Below, one piece after another: positions 1 through 5,507 of a stretch of DNA of 6,578 bases. The stretch spans positions 1-6,578 of the forward strand of contig CACXFY010000182.1 in the NCBI GenBank assembly GCA_902767005.1. Direction: 5' to 3'. The stretch comes from an uncultured Erysipelotrichaceae bacterium. Lineage in GTDB: Bacteria > Bacillota_I > Bacilli_A > RF39 > UBA660. Positions within the stretch are counted from its first letter, which is position 1. Every line of letters starts with the position of its first letter. The notes under the pieces are model-generated. The model saw only the letters and a program-made list of their open reading frames with translations. It was not told the origin of the DNA and did not search any database. A program made the position numbers and the translations under genes.

Positions 1-1544
1 CGTGATTCATGTCTTTCTGTACCTACTACGCATAATCCACCTAGTGCTTTAATCTCATCTGATAATTTAATATCGGTACCACGACCAGCCATGTTTGTTG
101 CGATTGTTACGGACTTTTGTTGTCCTATATTAGCAATTATTTCTGCTTCACGAGCATGATTCTTAGCATTTAATACTTGATGTGGTATTTTAGCTTGTTT
201 TAATAAACTACTAATTAATTCAGATGTTTCAATAGCAATAGTACCTATTAATACTGGTTGTCCTTTTTCATATCTTTCTTTTACGAAGTTTACTATTGCT
301 TTATATTTAGCTTCTTTATTAGCATATACTAAATCTGGTTCATCTTTTCTTATTACTGGTCTATTTGTTGGTATTTCTATAACATACATGTTATAAATAT
401 TTCTAAATTCTTCTTCTTCTGTTTTAGCAGTACCAGTCATACCAGATAATTTTTGATACATTCTGAATAAATTTTGGAATGTTATAGTAGCAAGTGTCTT
501 TGTTTCTTGGTTGATTTCTACTCCTTCTTTTGCTTCTATTGCTTGATGTAATCCATCAGAGTAAGCTCTACCTTTCATTAAACGTCCAGTAAATTGATCT
601 ACTATTACTACTTCTCCTTCTTGTACTACATAATCAACATCATTCTTCATTGAATAATTAGCTCTTAAAGCTTGATTAATATAGTGTAGAAGTGAAGAAT
701 TATCTATACTATATAGGTTATCAATATGGAATGTTTTTTCGGCTTTATCTGAACCTGATTCAGTTAAATTAACACTTTTTGTTTTTTCATCATAAATAAA
801 ATCTTTATCTTCTTTTAGACTTTTAGCAAATCTATCTGCATCAATATAGAAATTAGCACTATGCATATCTCCACCAGAAATAATTAATGGTGTTCTAGCT
901 TCATCGATTAATACTGAGTCAACCTCATCGATAATAGCAAAGTTTAGAGGTCTTTGTACTCTATCTTCGCTTCTTACAACCATGTTATCTCTTAGGTAGT
1001 CAAAACCTATTTCATTGTTTGTTGAATATAAGATATCACAGGCATAAGCTTCTTGTTTTTCTTTTGGTGATAAGTCTCTTGTATTAACTCCTACAGTTAA
1101 GCCTAAGAATCTATGTATTCCACCCATCCATTCAGCATCACGGCCAGCTAGGTATTCGTTAACTGTAATAATATGTACGCCTTTACCATCTAGGGCATTT
1201 AAATAAGCAGGAAGTACAGAAGTTAATGTTTTACCTTCACCAGTTTTCATTTCAGCTATATTTCCAAAGTGAATAGCTAATGCTCCAAGGATTTGGACAT
1301 AGAAATGTTTTTCTCCAATTACACGGTAAGATGCTTCTCTTGCAGTCGCAAAAGCATCAATTAGTATATCATCTAATGTTTCTCCTTGAGCTAATCTTTC
1401 TTTAAATTCATCTGTTTTATTTTGTAATTCTGTATCTGTTAGTTTTGAATATTCTTCATCTTTTTCTATTATTTTATCAGCAAGAACTGTAAATCTTTTT
1501 AATTCTTTATACTCATGATCAAATAATTTTCTAAGAAAACCCAA
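1..1544 (-). CDS. secA: SecA preprotein translocase ATPase, N-terminal 514 residues (3' end outside window)
   Basis: SecA is the cytosolic/peripheral-membrane ATPase that drives unfolded preproteins through SecYEG. The frame runs off the left edge, ending at GTERHES inside the second nucleotide-binding fold. About 325 C-terminal residues (helical scaffold, wing and tail) would be missing, judged by the usual length near 840. Visible motifs are a Walker A MKTGEGKT at residues 99-106, the DEAD-type Walker B DEVD at 206-209 followed by [15 protein letters not shown], a preprotein cross-linking region, and MAGRGTDI from residue 485. I start it at TTG 1544-1542, giving [18 protein letters not shown], which matches the usual SecA N-terminus and sits 9 nt after AAGGAG. 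The in-frame ATG at 1553-1551 directly abuts that SD and cannot use it. It follows hpf, a common Bacillota arrangement, but has its own promoter-like site. Identification is very sure; the TTG start is likely. Confidence 0.97.
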   Translation of the reverse strand, partial: MGFLRKLFDHEYKELKRFTVLADKIIEKDEEYSKLTDTELQNKTDEFKERLAQGETLDDILIDAFATAREASYRVIGEKHFYVQILGALAIHFGNIAEMKTGEGKTLTSVLPAYLNALDGKGVHIITVNEYLAGRDAEWMGGIHRFLGLTVGVNTRDLSPKEKQEAYACDILYSTNNEIGFDYLRDNMVVRSEDRVQRPLNFAIIDEVDSVLIDEARTPLIISGGDMHSANFYIDADRFAKSLKEDKDFIYDEKTKSVNLTESGSDKAEKTFHIDNLYSIDNSSLLHYINQALRANYSMKNDVDYVVQEGEVVIVDQFTGRLMKGRAYSDGLHQAIEAKEGVEINQETKTLATITFQNLFRMYQKLSGMTGTAKTEEEEFRNIYNMYVIEIPTNRPVIRKDEPDLVYANKEAKYKAIVNFVKERYEKGQPVLIGTIAIETSELISSLLKQAKIPHQVLNAKNHAREAEIIANIGQQKSVTIATNMAGRGTDIKLSDEIKALGGLCVVGTERHES

Positions 1545-1553
1545 TCTAATCAT

Positions 1554-1560
1554 CTCCTTC
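1554..1560 (-). promoter_or_regulatory. Ribosome binding site that fixes the secA start at TTG
   Basis: The minus strand reads GAAGGAG, then ATGATTAGA, then TTG. The 9-nt spacer favours the TTG codon (1544-1542). The ATG next to the SD has zero spacing and would add only MIR in front of the conserved SecA N-terminus. Confidence 0.8.
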
Positions 1561-1568
1561 AGTATTAT

Positions 1569-1597
1569 ATTTTACCAAATATTTAGTAAAAAGTGAA
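1569..1597 (-). promoter_or_regulatory. Predicted secA promoter (extended -10)
   Basis: On the minus strand TTCACT (1597-1592, 4 of 6 to TTGACA) is followed after 17 nt by TAAAAT (1574-1569), which is preceded by TGG, an extended -10 element. Transcription would start near 1562, leaving a leader of about 18 nt that starts almost at the SD. A TATAAT at 1569-1564 overlaps by one base, and another at 1611-1606 lies 17 nt after TACACA (1634-1629), so the exact start is uncertain. Confidence 0.5.
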
Positions 1598-1613
1598 ACG
1601 AATATATTATAGC

Positions 1614-1642
1614 AAAAAAAAGAGTACTTGTGTACTCCTTTT
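1614..1642 (-). terminator. Intrinsic terminator of hpf
   Basis: The minus strand forms AAAAGGAGTAC, loop ACAA, GTACTCTTTTT. This is an 11-bp stem with one G-U pair, and a run of eight T follows the last C of the stem. It begins 4 nt after the hpf stop codon and separates hpf from secA. Confidence 0.88.
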
Positions 1643-1646
1643 AATT

Positions 1647-2180
1647 CTATTCTGCTTCTAGTAATCCATAATTTCCATCTTTTCTTTTATAAACTACTGC
1701 AGGTTTATCTGTTTCACTATCTTTGAACATATAGAATTCATGTCCAAGTAATTCCATTTGAAGAATAGCTTCTTCTTCGTCCATAGGTTTTACTTCTACG
1801 AGTTTTCTTCTTATGATTTTCTTAGAATCAGTATCTTCTTTGGAAGCTTTTATACTTTCAAAGTTAAAGTCATAACTTGGTTTAGACTGTTTTGACATTA
1901 ACCTTGTCTTATTCTTTCTAATTTGCCTTTCTAGCTTATCGATTGTTTTATCGACAGCTGCATAGAAGTCATCTTGTGTTTCTTCTGACCTCAAAATAAA
2001 TGTTTTAAGTGGTATGGTAATTTCCACACGTTGTTCATGACCTTGTACTTTTACTATGACATTAGCTCTTGTATTACTACTATTTTCTAAATACTTATCT
2101 AATTTAGCTAATTTTTCATCAATATATTCTTTCATAGCATCAGTAATCTTCAATTTGTCACCATGAATGATAATTTCCAT
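1647..2180 (-). CDS. hpf: Long-form ribosome hibernation promoting factor (HPF)
   Basis: Long HPF binds the decoding region of the 30S subunit in slow-growing cells and, through its C-terminal domain, pairs 70S ribosomes into inactive 100S dimers. The protein has 177 residues, as expected for the long form. The S30AE domain covers roughly residues 1-95 (ITDAMKEYIDEKL near 12-24 and the DFYAAVDKTIDKLERQIRK helix at 71-89). A charged, poorly conserved linker runs from about 96 to 120. The dimerisation domain, about 121-176, carries the hallmark KPMDEEEAILQMELLGHEFYMF (131-152) and VVYKRKDGNYGLLE (162-175). The ATG at 2180 has a strong AAAGGAGGG site 5 nt upstream. The gene has its own promoter and terminator, and lies just upstream of secA, as in many Bacillota. 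Nothing looks broken. Confidence 0.97.
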   Translation of the reverse strand: MEIIIHGDKLKITDAMKEYIDEKLAKLDKYLENSSNTRANVIVKVQGHEQRVEITIPLKTFILRSEETQDDFYAAVDKTIDKLERQIRKNKTRLMSKQSKPSYDFNFESIKASKEDTDSKKIIRRKLVEVKPMDEEEAILQMELLGHEFYMFKDSETDKPAVVYKRKDGNYGLLEAE

Positions 2181-2202
2181 ACTATCCCTCCTTTATAAAA
2201 TT

Positions 2203-2231
2203 AGTATATCACTTTACTATATTAAAATTAA
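2203..2231 (-). promoter_or_regulatory. Predicted hpf promoter (extended -10)
   Basis: On the minus strand TATACT (2208-2203) is preceded by TGA, an extended -10. A weak TTAATT (2231-2226, 3 of 6) lies 17 nt upstream. The start would fall near 2196, giving a leader of about 16 nt that contains the SD at 2194-2186. Confidence 0.55.
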
Positions 2232-2239
2232 GCATTTTA

Positions 2240-2279
2240 TTATGGGAAATTGTGTGATATAATAATATTGTTATGGGAA
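2240..2279. repeat. Pair of 9-bp direct repeats upstream of the hpf promoter
   Basis: The plus-strand word TTATGGGAA occurs at 2240-2248 and again at 2271-2279, 31 bp apart, about three helical turns. Both copies lie just upstream of the predicted hpf -35. This spacing is what a site for a protein bound twice on one face of the DNA could look like. In such AT-rich sequence it may also be chance. Confidence 0.3.
2255..2263 (+). promoter_or_regulatory. Possible divergent extended -10 element
   Basis: The plus strand reads TGATATAAT, a perfect extended -10 consensus, but the hexamer 17 nt upstream (TTTTAT, 2235-2240) is a poor -35. A transcript would begin near 2270 and soon meet the hairpin at 2281-2308, which is followed by T-rich sequence on this strand too. 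Only a very short plus-strand RNA would result. No convincing gene lies downstream on this strand. Confidence 0.25.
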
Positions 2280-2280
2280 T

Positions 2281-2308
2281 AAAAAAAGTAAGAGAGATCT
2301 TACTTTTT
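2281..2308 (-). terminator. Intrinsic terminator of the tagO-like gene, overlapping its stop codon
   Basis: On the minus strand AAAAAGTAAGA, loop TCTC, TCTTACTTTTT forms an 11-bp perfect stem, and a run of seven T follows the C of the stem. The TAA stop (2302-2300) is inside the left arm. Read from the plus strand the same stem is followed by TTTTTCTTTTT, so it may act in both directions. Confidence 0.88.
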
Positions 2309-3394
2309 CTTTTTGAATACTCTTTTTATTCGACTACTTACTGATTGAGTTATTTCTGGACTCTTATCAGATATTATAGATGTATGGAATACAAACCATA
2401 ATACTAGAATAAATATTATTATATATATTGTTTGTCCTACTACTTGGTCTTTTAATGTATAGAAGATTGATGCAGCAGCAAATAGTAAGTTTATTAAATA
2501 TATTATTAATACTGTAGTTCTAGGAGAGAAGTTCATTCCAAGCAATTGATGATGTAGATGTTGTTTGTCTGCTTTGAATGGGGGTTCTCCTTTTAATAGT
2601 CTTCTTATTATTGCGAATAATGTATCTAGAATTGGTATTCCAAGTATTGTCATTGGGACAAAGAAGGAAATTAAAGCTGGTCCTTTAAATTCTAATAGTG
2701 TTATTACAGCAATTATGAAGCCCATGAAAGTTGCTGCATCTCCTGCAAATATCTTGGCTGGATTAAAATTGTGTAATAAGAAACCTAGTGTAGATCCTAA
2801 CATTATTAATGTTAATAACATTACTAGTGTTCCTGCTCTTCCTTGATAGAAACCAATAATAGCAATCGTTGCGAAGAATATAGAACATATTCCCCCACTT
2901 AAGCCATCTAGACCATCTATTAAGTTAATTACATTACAACAAGCTACTATAAATAGTATTGTTAATGGATAAGCTAAGACTCCAAAATCGAATGAAAAGC
3001 CAAAAGCTGTTATATTATTTAGTAATATGCCACCATAAAAGACTATTATTGAAGCAGCTACTATTTGAGCAATAAATTTTTGATAAGCTCTTATTTCATG
3101 AATGTCATCTACTATACTTGTTAATATTATTACGAAACTTCCTATTAAAATTGAATTCATTCTAACACTTTGTTCTCCAAAGAGCATATATCCAAATAAG
3201 AAACCTAAGAATATTCCAACTCCTCCTAGTTTAGGAGTTATTTTTTTATGGATATGTCTATTACCTTCTGTTGATCTTGGTTCATCAACTGCGCCTATGT
3301 GAACAGCTACTATTCGCATTAAAAACATTATAATTGCTGAAAAGATAAAAGTAATTAATACTATTTTACTTGCTTCCAGCATTTGATATTTCAT
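2300..3394 (-). CDS. tagO: TagO/WecA-type undecaprenyl-phosphate GlcNAc-1-phosphate transferase
   Basis: This integral membrane enzyme of the MraY/WecA superfamily would move GlcNAc-1-phosphate from UDP-GlcNAc to undecaprenyl phosphate, the first step for wall teichoic acid or other wall glycopolymers. The protein has 364 residues and about ten or eleven hydrophobic segments. Motifs in order are TPKLGG (53-58), the Mg-binding pair VDD (D96, D97), NLIDGLDGLSGG (157-168, D160 and D163), GD at 218-219, ILDTLFAIIRR (255-265) and the HLHH box (279-282). HLHH, with HIHKKITPKLGG near the start, places it with TagO/WecA rather than MraY. The loop after the GD is one residue shorter than usual (GDAATFMGF against GDTGALFLGY in B. 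subtilis TagO, recalled) and lacks the usual Gly. The C-terminus is basic (RIKRVFKKKK). The ATG at 3394 has AGGAAG 7 nt upstream. The exact sugar acceptor pathway is inferred. Confidence 0.9.
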   Translation of the reverse strand: MKYQMLEASKIVLITFIFSAIIMFLMRIVAVHIGAVDEPRSTEGNRHIHKKITPKLGGVGIFLGFLFGYMLFGEQSVRMNSILIGSFVIILTSIVDDIHEIRAYQKFIAQIVAASIIVFYGGILLNNITAFGFSFDFGVLAYPLTILFIVACCNVINLIDGLDGLSGGICSIFFATIAIIGFYQGRAGTLVMLLTLIMLGSTLGFLLHNFNPAKIFAGDAATFMGFIIAVITLLEFKGPALISFFVPMTILGIPILDTLFAIIRRLLKGEPPFKADKQHLHHQLLGMNFSPRTTVLIIYLINLLFAAASIFYTLKDQVVGQTIYIIIFILVLWFVFHTSIISDKSPEITQSVSSRIKRVFKKKK

Positions 3395-3413
3395 AATATC
3401 ACTTCCTAAATAA

Positions 3414-3442
3414 ATTATAGCAAATATTATTTTAAATAAAAA
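3414..3442 (-). promoter_or_regulatory. Predicted tagO promoter (perfect extended -10)
   Basis: On the minus strand TGC precedes TATAAT (3419-3414), a perfect extended -10. The hexamer 17 nt upstream is TTTTTA (3442-3437), poor and within the T-rich tail of the mbl terminator. Transcription would start near 3407, at the first base of the SD, giving a leader of about 13 nt. Confidence 0.55.
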
Positions 3443-3467
3443 GAAAAACCGACATTATTGGTTTCCC
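3438..3467 (-). terminator. Probable intrinsic terminator of mbl
   Basis: On the minus strand GGGAAACC (3467-3460) pairs with GGTTTTTC (3450-3443), an 8-bp stem with two G-U pairs. The 9-nt loop contains the mbl TAA stop, and TTTTTATTT follows. It is weaker than the other terminators in the window. Confidence 0.65.
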
Positions 3468-4450
3468 TCTAATTCTTTTCTATTATTAAGTAATACTCCA
3501 GTTCCTTCTGCAACACATGTAAGTGGAGTTTCAGCCATAAGTATAGGCACTTTCAATTCTTCTTCTAGTAATTCTTGTAATCCATTTAAATTAGCTCCTC
3601 CTCCAGTTAATATAATACCTTTATCAACAATATCTGCGGATAATTCTGGAGGTGTCTCTTCTAAAACATTTGTTGTAGCTTTTATAATTCTTTTAATTGA
3701 ATCTGATAAAGCTTCTTTTGTTTCTTCTTGTGTTATTTCTATTGAGTCTGGTAATCCAGTTTCTAAGTTTCTGCCTTTTACTTCTAATTTTTTCTTTTTA
3801 TCTGGATTAAAGACGTTAGTAAAGTTTATTTTTATATCTTCAGCTGTTTGTTCTCCGATTAATAATCGATATTTTTCTTTTATATATTTTATTATATCTT
3901 TATCCATAGCATTACCTGCTATTTTTATGGATTCAGATGAAACAATATTCTTTAATGATAATACAGCTATATCTGTTGTTCCTCCGCCAATATCTAATAC
4001 CATATTTCCAGATGGTTTGTCTATTTCTAAGCCAGCTCCTATAGCAGCTACCTTTGGTTCTTCTTCGATAAATACTCTTCTTGCTCCTGTACGCTCTGCG
4101 GCTTCTATAATTGCATTTTTCTCTATAGGTGTTATATTAGTAGGACAGCATATTAATATTCTTGGTCTTTTGAATAGATTCATTCCTTTAATCTTTTTAA
4201 TAAAAGTATTTAACATTATTTCTGTTAGTTCAAAATCAGCTATTACGCCATCTTTCATTGGTTTGATAGCTTTTATTTTATCACTAGTTCTACCAAGCAT
4301 CTCTTTTGCTTCTTCTCCAACAGCTATTACTTTTTTTGTTTCTGTATCTACAGCAACAATACTTGGTTCATTTAATACTATTCCTTTACCTTTTATATAT
4401 ATTAATACATTAGCAGTTCCTAAATCTATTCCGATATCTTTTGAAAACAT
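3455..4450 (-). CDS. mbl: Mbl-type bacterial actin (MreB family)
   Basis: MreB-family proteins form membrane-bound filaments that steer the elongation machinery and keep the cell a rod; Mbl is the Bacillota paralogue. From ATG 4450 the protein is 331 residues, close to B. subtilis Mbl. Actin-fold ATP sites are visible: phosphate-1 GIDLGTANV (7-15), phosphate-2 DIGGGTTDIAV (153-163) and the adenosine motif TGGGANLNG (282-290). PRILICCPTNIT (96-107) and EEEPKVAAIGAG (129-140) are characteristic of the family. MFSKDIGIDLGTANVLI is closer to Mbl than to MreB, and no mreC or mreD is adjacent. A frame opening at TTG 4468 would add six residues, but those codons contain the SD (AAAGGA 4465-4460, 9 nt before the ATG), so I reject it. 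It stands as a single-gene unit between two terminators. Confidence 0.95.
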   Translation of the reverse strand: MFSKDIGIDLGTANVLIYIKGKGIVLNEPSIVAVDTETKKVIAVGEEAKEMLGRTSDKIKAIKPMKDGVIADFELTEIMLNTFIKKIKGMNLFKRPRILICCPTNITPIEKNAIIEAAERTGARRVFIEEEPKVAAIGAGLEIDKPSGNMVLDIGGGTTDIAVLSLKNIVSSESIKIAGNAMDKDIIKYIKEKYRLLIGEQTAEDIKINFTNVFNPDKKKKLEVKGRNLETGLPDSIEITQEETKEALSDSIKRIIKATTNVLEETPPELSADIVDKGIILTGGGANLNGLQELLEEELKVPILMAETPLTCVAEGTGVLLNNRKELEGNQ

Positions 4451-4459
4451 GGGCTTCAG

Positions 4460-4465
4460 TCCTTT
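4460..4465 (-). promoter_or_regulatory. Ribosome binding site that fixes the mbl start at ATG 4450
   Basis: The minus strand reads AAAGGA, nine bases, then ATG at 4450-4448. A TTG three bases upstream of AAAGGA (4468-4466) is in frame but has no SD of its own and would swallow this one. Confidence 0.85.
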
Positions 4466-4474
4466 CAATTATTT

Positions 4475-4483
4475 ATTTTATCA
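4475..4483 (-). promoter_or_regulatory. Predicted mbl promoter (extended -10)
   Basis: The minus strand reads TGATAAAAT, an extended -10. The -35 position falls in the T-run of the upstream terminator and has no good match to TTGACA. The start would lie near 4468, with a leader of about 18 nt. Confidence 0.42.
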
Positions 4484-4493
4484 TAATTATTAT

Positions 4494-4516
4494 AAAAAAA
4501 AAGAGATTTCTCTCTT
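4494..4516 (-). terminator. Intrinsic terminator of the rpiB-DUF1146 pair
   Basis: On the minus strand AAGAGA, loop GAAA, TCTCTT forms a short stem running into nine T (4502-4494). The last two bases of the DUF1146 stop codon are the first bases of the stem. Confidence 0.82.
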
Positions 4517-4712
4517 AAACTAACTTTATTGATAAAAAAATGTCGTATAAGAAGTTAGTAACTAAATAAATTAAGGCTAAACCTAAGAGAAAATAAAATA
4601 TTCTAGCTTGTAAAACTCTATTTTTTTTAAAGATAGCATTTATATTTACTGATTCCATTGCCCATACAACTAATGCAGAAACAAATACATATAATATAAA
4701 TTTAGGTGTCAT
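4515..4712 (-). CDS. DUF1146 small membrane protein (YwzB-like)
   Basis: This 65-residue protein has two hydrophobic helices, about residues 4-19 and 37-58, joined by a short basic loop (NAIFKKNRVLQARI, residues 25-38). Length, the two-helix plan and the FKK...V.QAR loop match the DUF1146 family, whose B. subtilis member YwzB is encoded just after the ATP synthase genes. The function is not known to me. The loop is basic and probably cytoplasmic. Its ATG shares one base with the rpiB stop (TAATG), and GAGGA at 4726-4722 lies 9 nt upstream, so translation is probably coupled to rpiB. No ATP synthase gene is beside it here, although in relatives that is its usual neighbour. Confidence 0.85.
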   Translation of the reverse strand: MTPKFILYVFVSALVVWAMESVNINAIFKKNRVLQARIFYFLLGLALIYLVTNFLYDIFLSIKLV

Positions 4713-5146
4713 TAATTATTGTCCTCATATTCTATTATTTCATTTACTCTTCTTTGATGTTTTTCTTCTGTTGATGAAGGAGTTTCTACAAATGTCTTTA
4801 CTATATTTAGAGCTTCTTCTAATGGAGTATTTTCTCCAAAAGCAACTATATTTGAATTATTATCATTTCTTGTATATTTTGCTTCTTCTGTATTAGATAC
4901 TTTAGCACAACGAATTCCTTTTACTTTATTACAAGCAATAGATATACCTATTCCAGAACCACATATAGCAACACCATATTCTACTTCTTTATTTACTACG
5001 GCTTCTCCTAATTTAAAAGCATATATTGGGTAATCAGTAGACTCTTCGCTATTAGTTCCATAATCTATAAAGTCATAATCTAAGTTTTCTTTTATTAATT
5101 CTTTTAGTTTAAAACCACGATGATCACTAGCTATACCTATTTTCAT
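4712..5146 (-). CDS. rpiB: Ribose-5-phosphate isomerase B (RpiB/LacAB family)
   Basis: RpiB interconverts ribose 5-phosphate and ribulose 5-phosphate in the non-oxidative pentose phosphate pathway. The 144-residue protein is typical in length. Visible family marks are SDHRG (7-11, with phosphate-site His9), DYP (38-40), the active-site CGSGIG with the catalytic base Cys62 (62-67), NKVKGIRCAKV (73-83) and KHQRRV (129-134, with the conserved His130). The residue equivalent to E. coli RpiB His99 (RQHNDTN), thought to open the sugar ring, is Asp95 here (TRNDNNSN). The alignment from Cys62 to this point needs no gap. This could alter rate or substrate, and a related phosphosugar isomerase activity is possible. 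AGAGG lies 7 nt before the ATG. It is cotranscribed with DUF1146. Confidence 0.92.
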   Translation of the reverse strand: MKIGIASDHRGFKLKELIKENLDYDFIDYGTNSEESTDYPIYAFKLGEAVVNKEVEYGVAICGSGIGISIACNKVKGIRCAKVSNTEEAKYTRNDNNSNIVAFGENTPLEEALNIVKTFVETPSSTEEKHQRRVNEIIEYEDNN

Positions 5147-5168
5147 ATTATTACCTCTTTTCTATTTA

Positions 5169-5174
5169 ATTATA
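5169..5174 (-). promoter_or_regulatory. Possible -10 box of the rpiB-DUF1146 operon
   Basis: A perfect TATAAT on the minus strand lies just after the rpmE terminator. It lacks the TGn extension, and no -35-like hexamer stands 16-18 nt upstream. The start would fall near 5162, about 16 nt before the ATG, the same geometry as for most genes here. Confidence 0.4.
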
Positions 5175-5186
5175 AGATAAGACAAT

Positions 5187-5213
5187 AAAAAAAGCTACTA
5201 TTAAGCAGCTTCT
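5187..5213 (-). terminator. Intrinsic terminator of rpmE
   Basis: On the minus strand AGCTGC (5210-5205) pairs with GTAGCT (5198-5193), one pair being G-U. A 6-nt loop holds the rpmE TAA stop, and a run of seven T ends the site. The stem can extend outwards through A-T pairs. Confidence 0.8.
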
Positions 5214-5416
5214 TTTTGATCAAATCCATATTTTTTATTAAATTTATCAACTCTACCAGCACGACTTGCTCTTGATTGTTTTCCTGTAAAGAAAGGATGA
5301 CATTTTGAACAAACTTCTACATTTATTTCAGGTTTAGTTGATTTTACTGTGAATGTTTCACCACATGCACATGTTACTGTACAGTCCATTACTTCTGGAT
5401 GTATATCTTTTTTCAT
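5201..5416 (-). CDS. rpmE: 50S ribosomal protein L31, zinc-binding (C+) form
   Basis: L31 sits at the central protuberance of the 50S subunit and helps bridge it to the 30S. At 71 residues it has normal length. Four cysteines, C16 and C18 (CAC) plus C36 and C39 ([12 protein letters not shown]), form the zinc site, so this is the C+ type rather than the zinc-free paralogue made under zinc starvation. The C-terminus is basic and carries the expected VDKFNKKYG (56-64). AAGGAG lies 7 nt before the ATG. It has the best promoter of the window, a leader of about 50 nt with a palindrome, and its own terminator, so it can be expressed alone, but murA transcripts may also read into it. Confidence 0.97.
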   Translation of the reverse strand: MKKDIHPEVMDCTVTCACGETFTVKSTKPEINVEVCSKCHPFFTGKQSRASRAGRVDKFNKKYGFDQKEAA

Positions 5417-5434
5417 ACTATCTCTCCTTCCGCC

Positions 5435-5453
5435 ATGACAAAATATTTGTCAT
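5435..5453. promoter_or_regulatory. 8+3+8 palindrome in the rpmE leader (operator or RNA hairpin)
   Basis: The plus strand reads ATGACAAA, ATA, TTTGTCAT, a perfect inverted repeat with 8-bp arms. It lies between the predicted transcription start (near 5467) and the SD (5429-5424). No T-run follows, so it is not a terminator. It could be a repressor operator downstream of the start, or an RNA hairpin next to the SD through which L31 or another factor acts. I do not recognise it as a known operator consensus. Confidence 0.6.
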
Positions 5454-5473
5454 AGTAATTCAAATGCGTTATT

Positions 5474-5502
5474 AGTATAACAATAATTTCTTTATATTGC
5501 AA
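5474..5502 (-). promoter_or_regulatory. Predicted rpmE promoter (strong)
   Basis: On the minus strand TTGCAA (5502-5497, 4 of 6) is followed after exactly 17 nt by TATACT (5479-5474, 5 of 6), with TGT just before the -10. The -35 begins 5 nt after the murA stop codon. The predicted start near 5467 leaves a leader of about 51 nt, three times that of the other genes here. Confidence 0.7.
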
Positions 5503-5507
5503 GTGTT

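Noticed and set aside
2565..2846. Plus-strand open frame of 93 codons
   Set aside because: It lies wholly inside the tagO-like gene on the other strand, has no SD, and its composition is that of an antisense shadow.
3102..3302. Plus-strand open frame of 66 codons
   Set aside because: It is antisense to the conserved N-terminal part of the tagO-like protein, with no SD and no recognisable family.
4451..4468. TTG start six codons upstream of the mbl ATG
   Set aside because: The SD for the ATG lies inside these codons, and the MreB/Mbl family begins at MF(S/A)(K/R)DIGIDLG.
3927..4523. Plus-strand open frame of 198 codons
   Set aside because: It is long only because it mirrors low-GC mbl codons. 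The minus-strand Mbl motifs are decisive, and this frame has no start signal.
5418..5453. Eleven-codon upstream frame in the rpmE leader (ATG 5453 to TAG 5418)
   Set aside because: It has no SD, and its ATG is simply one arm of the palindrome. It ends 1 nt before the rpmE ATG, which is suggestive but not enough.
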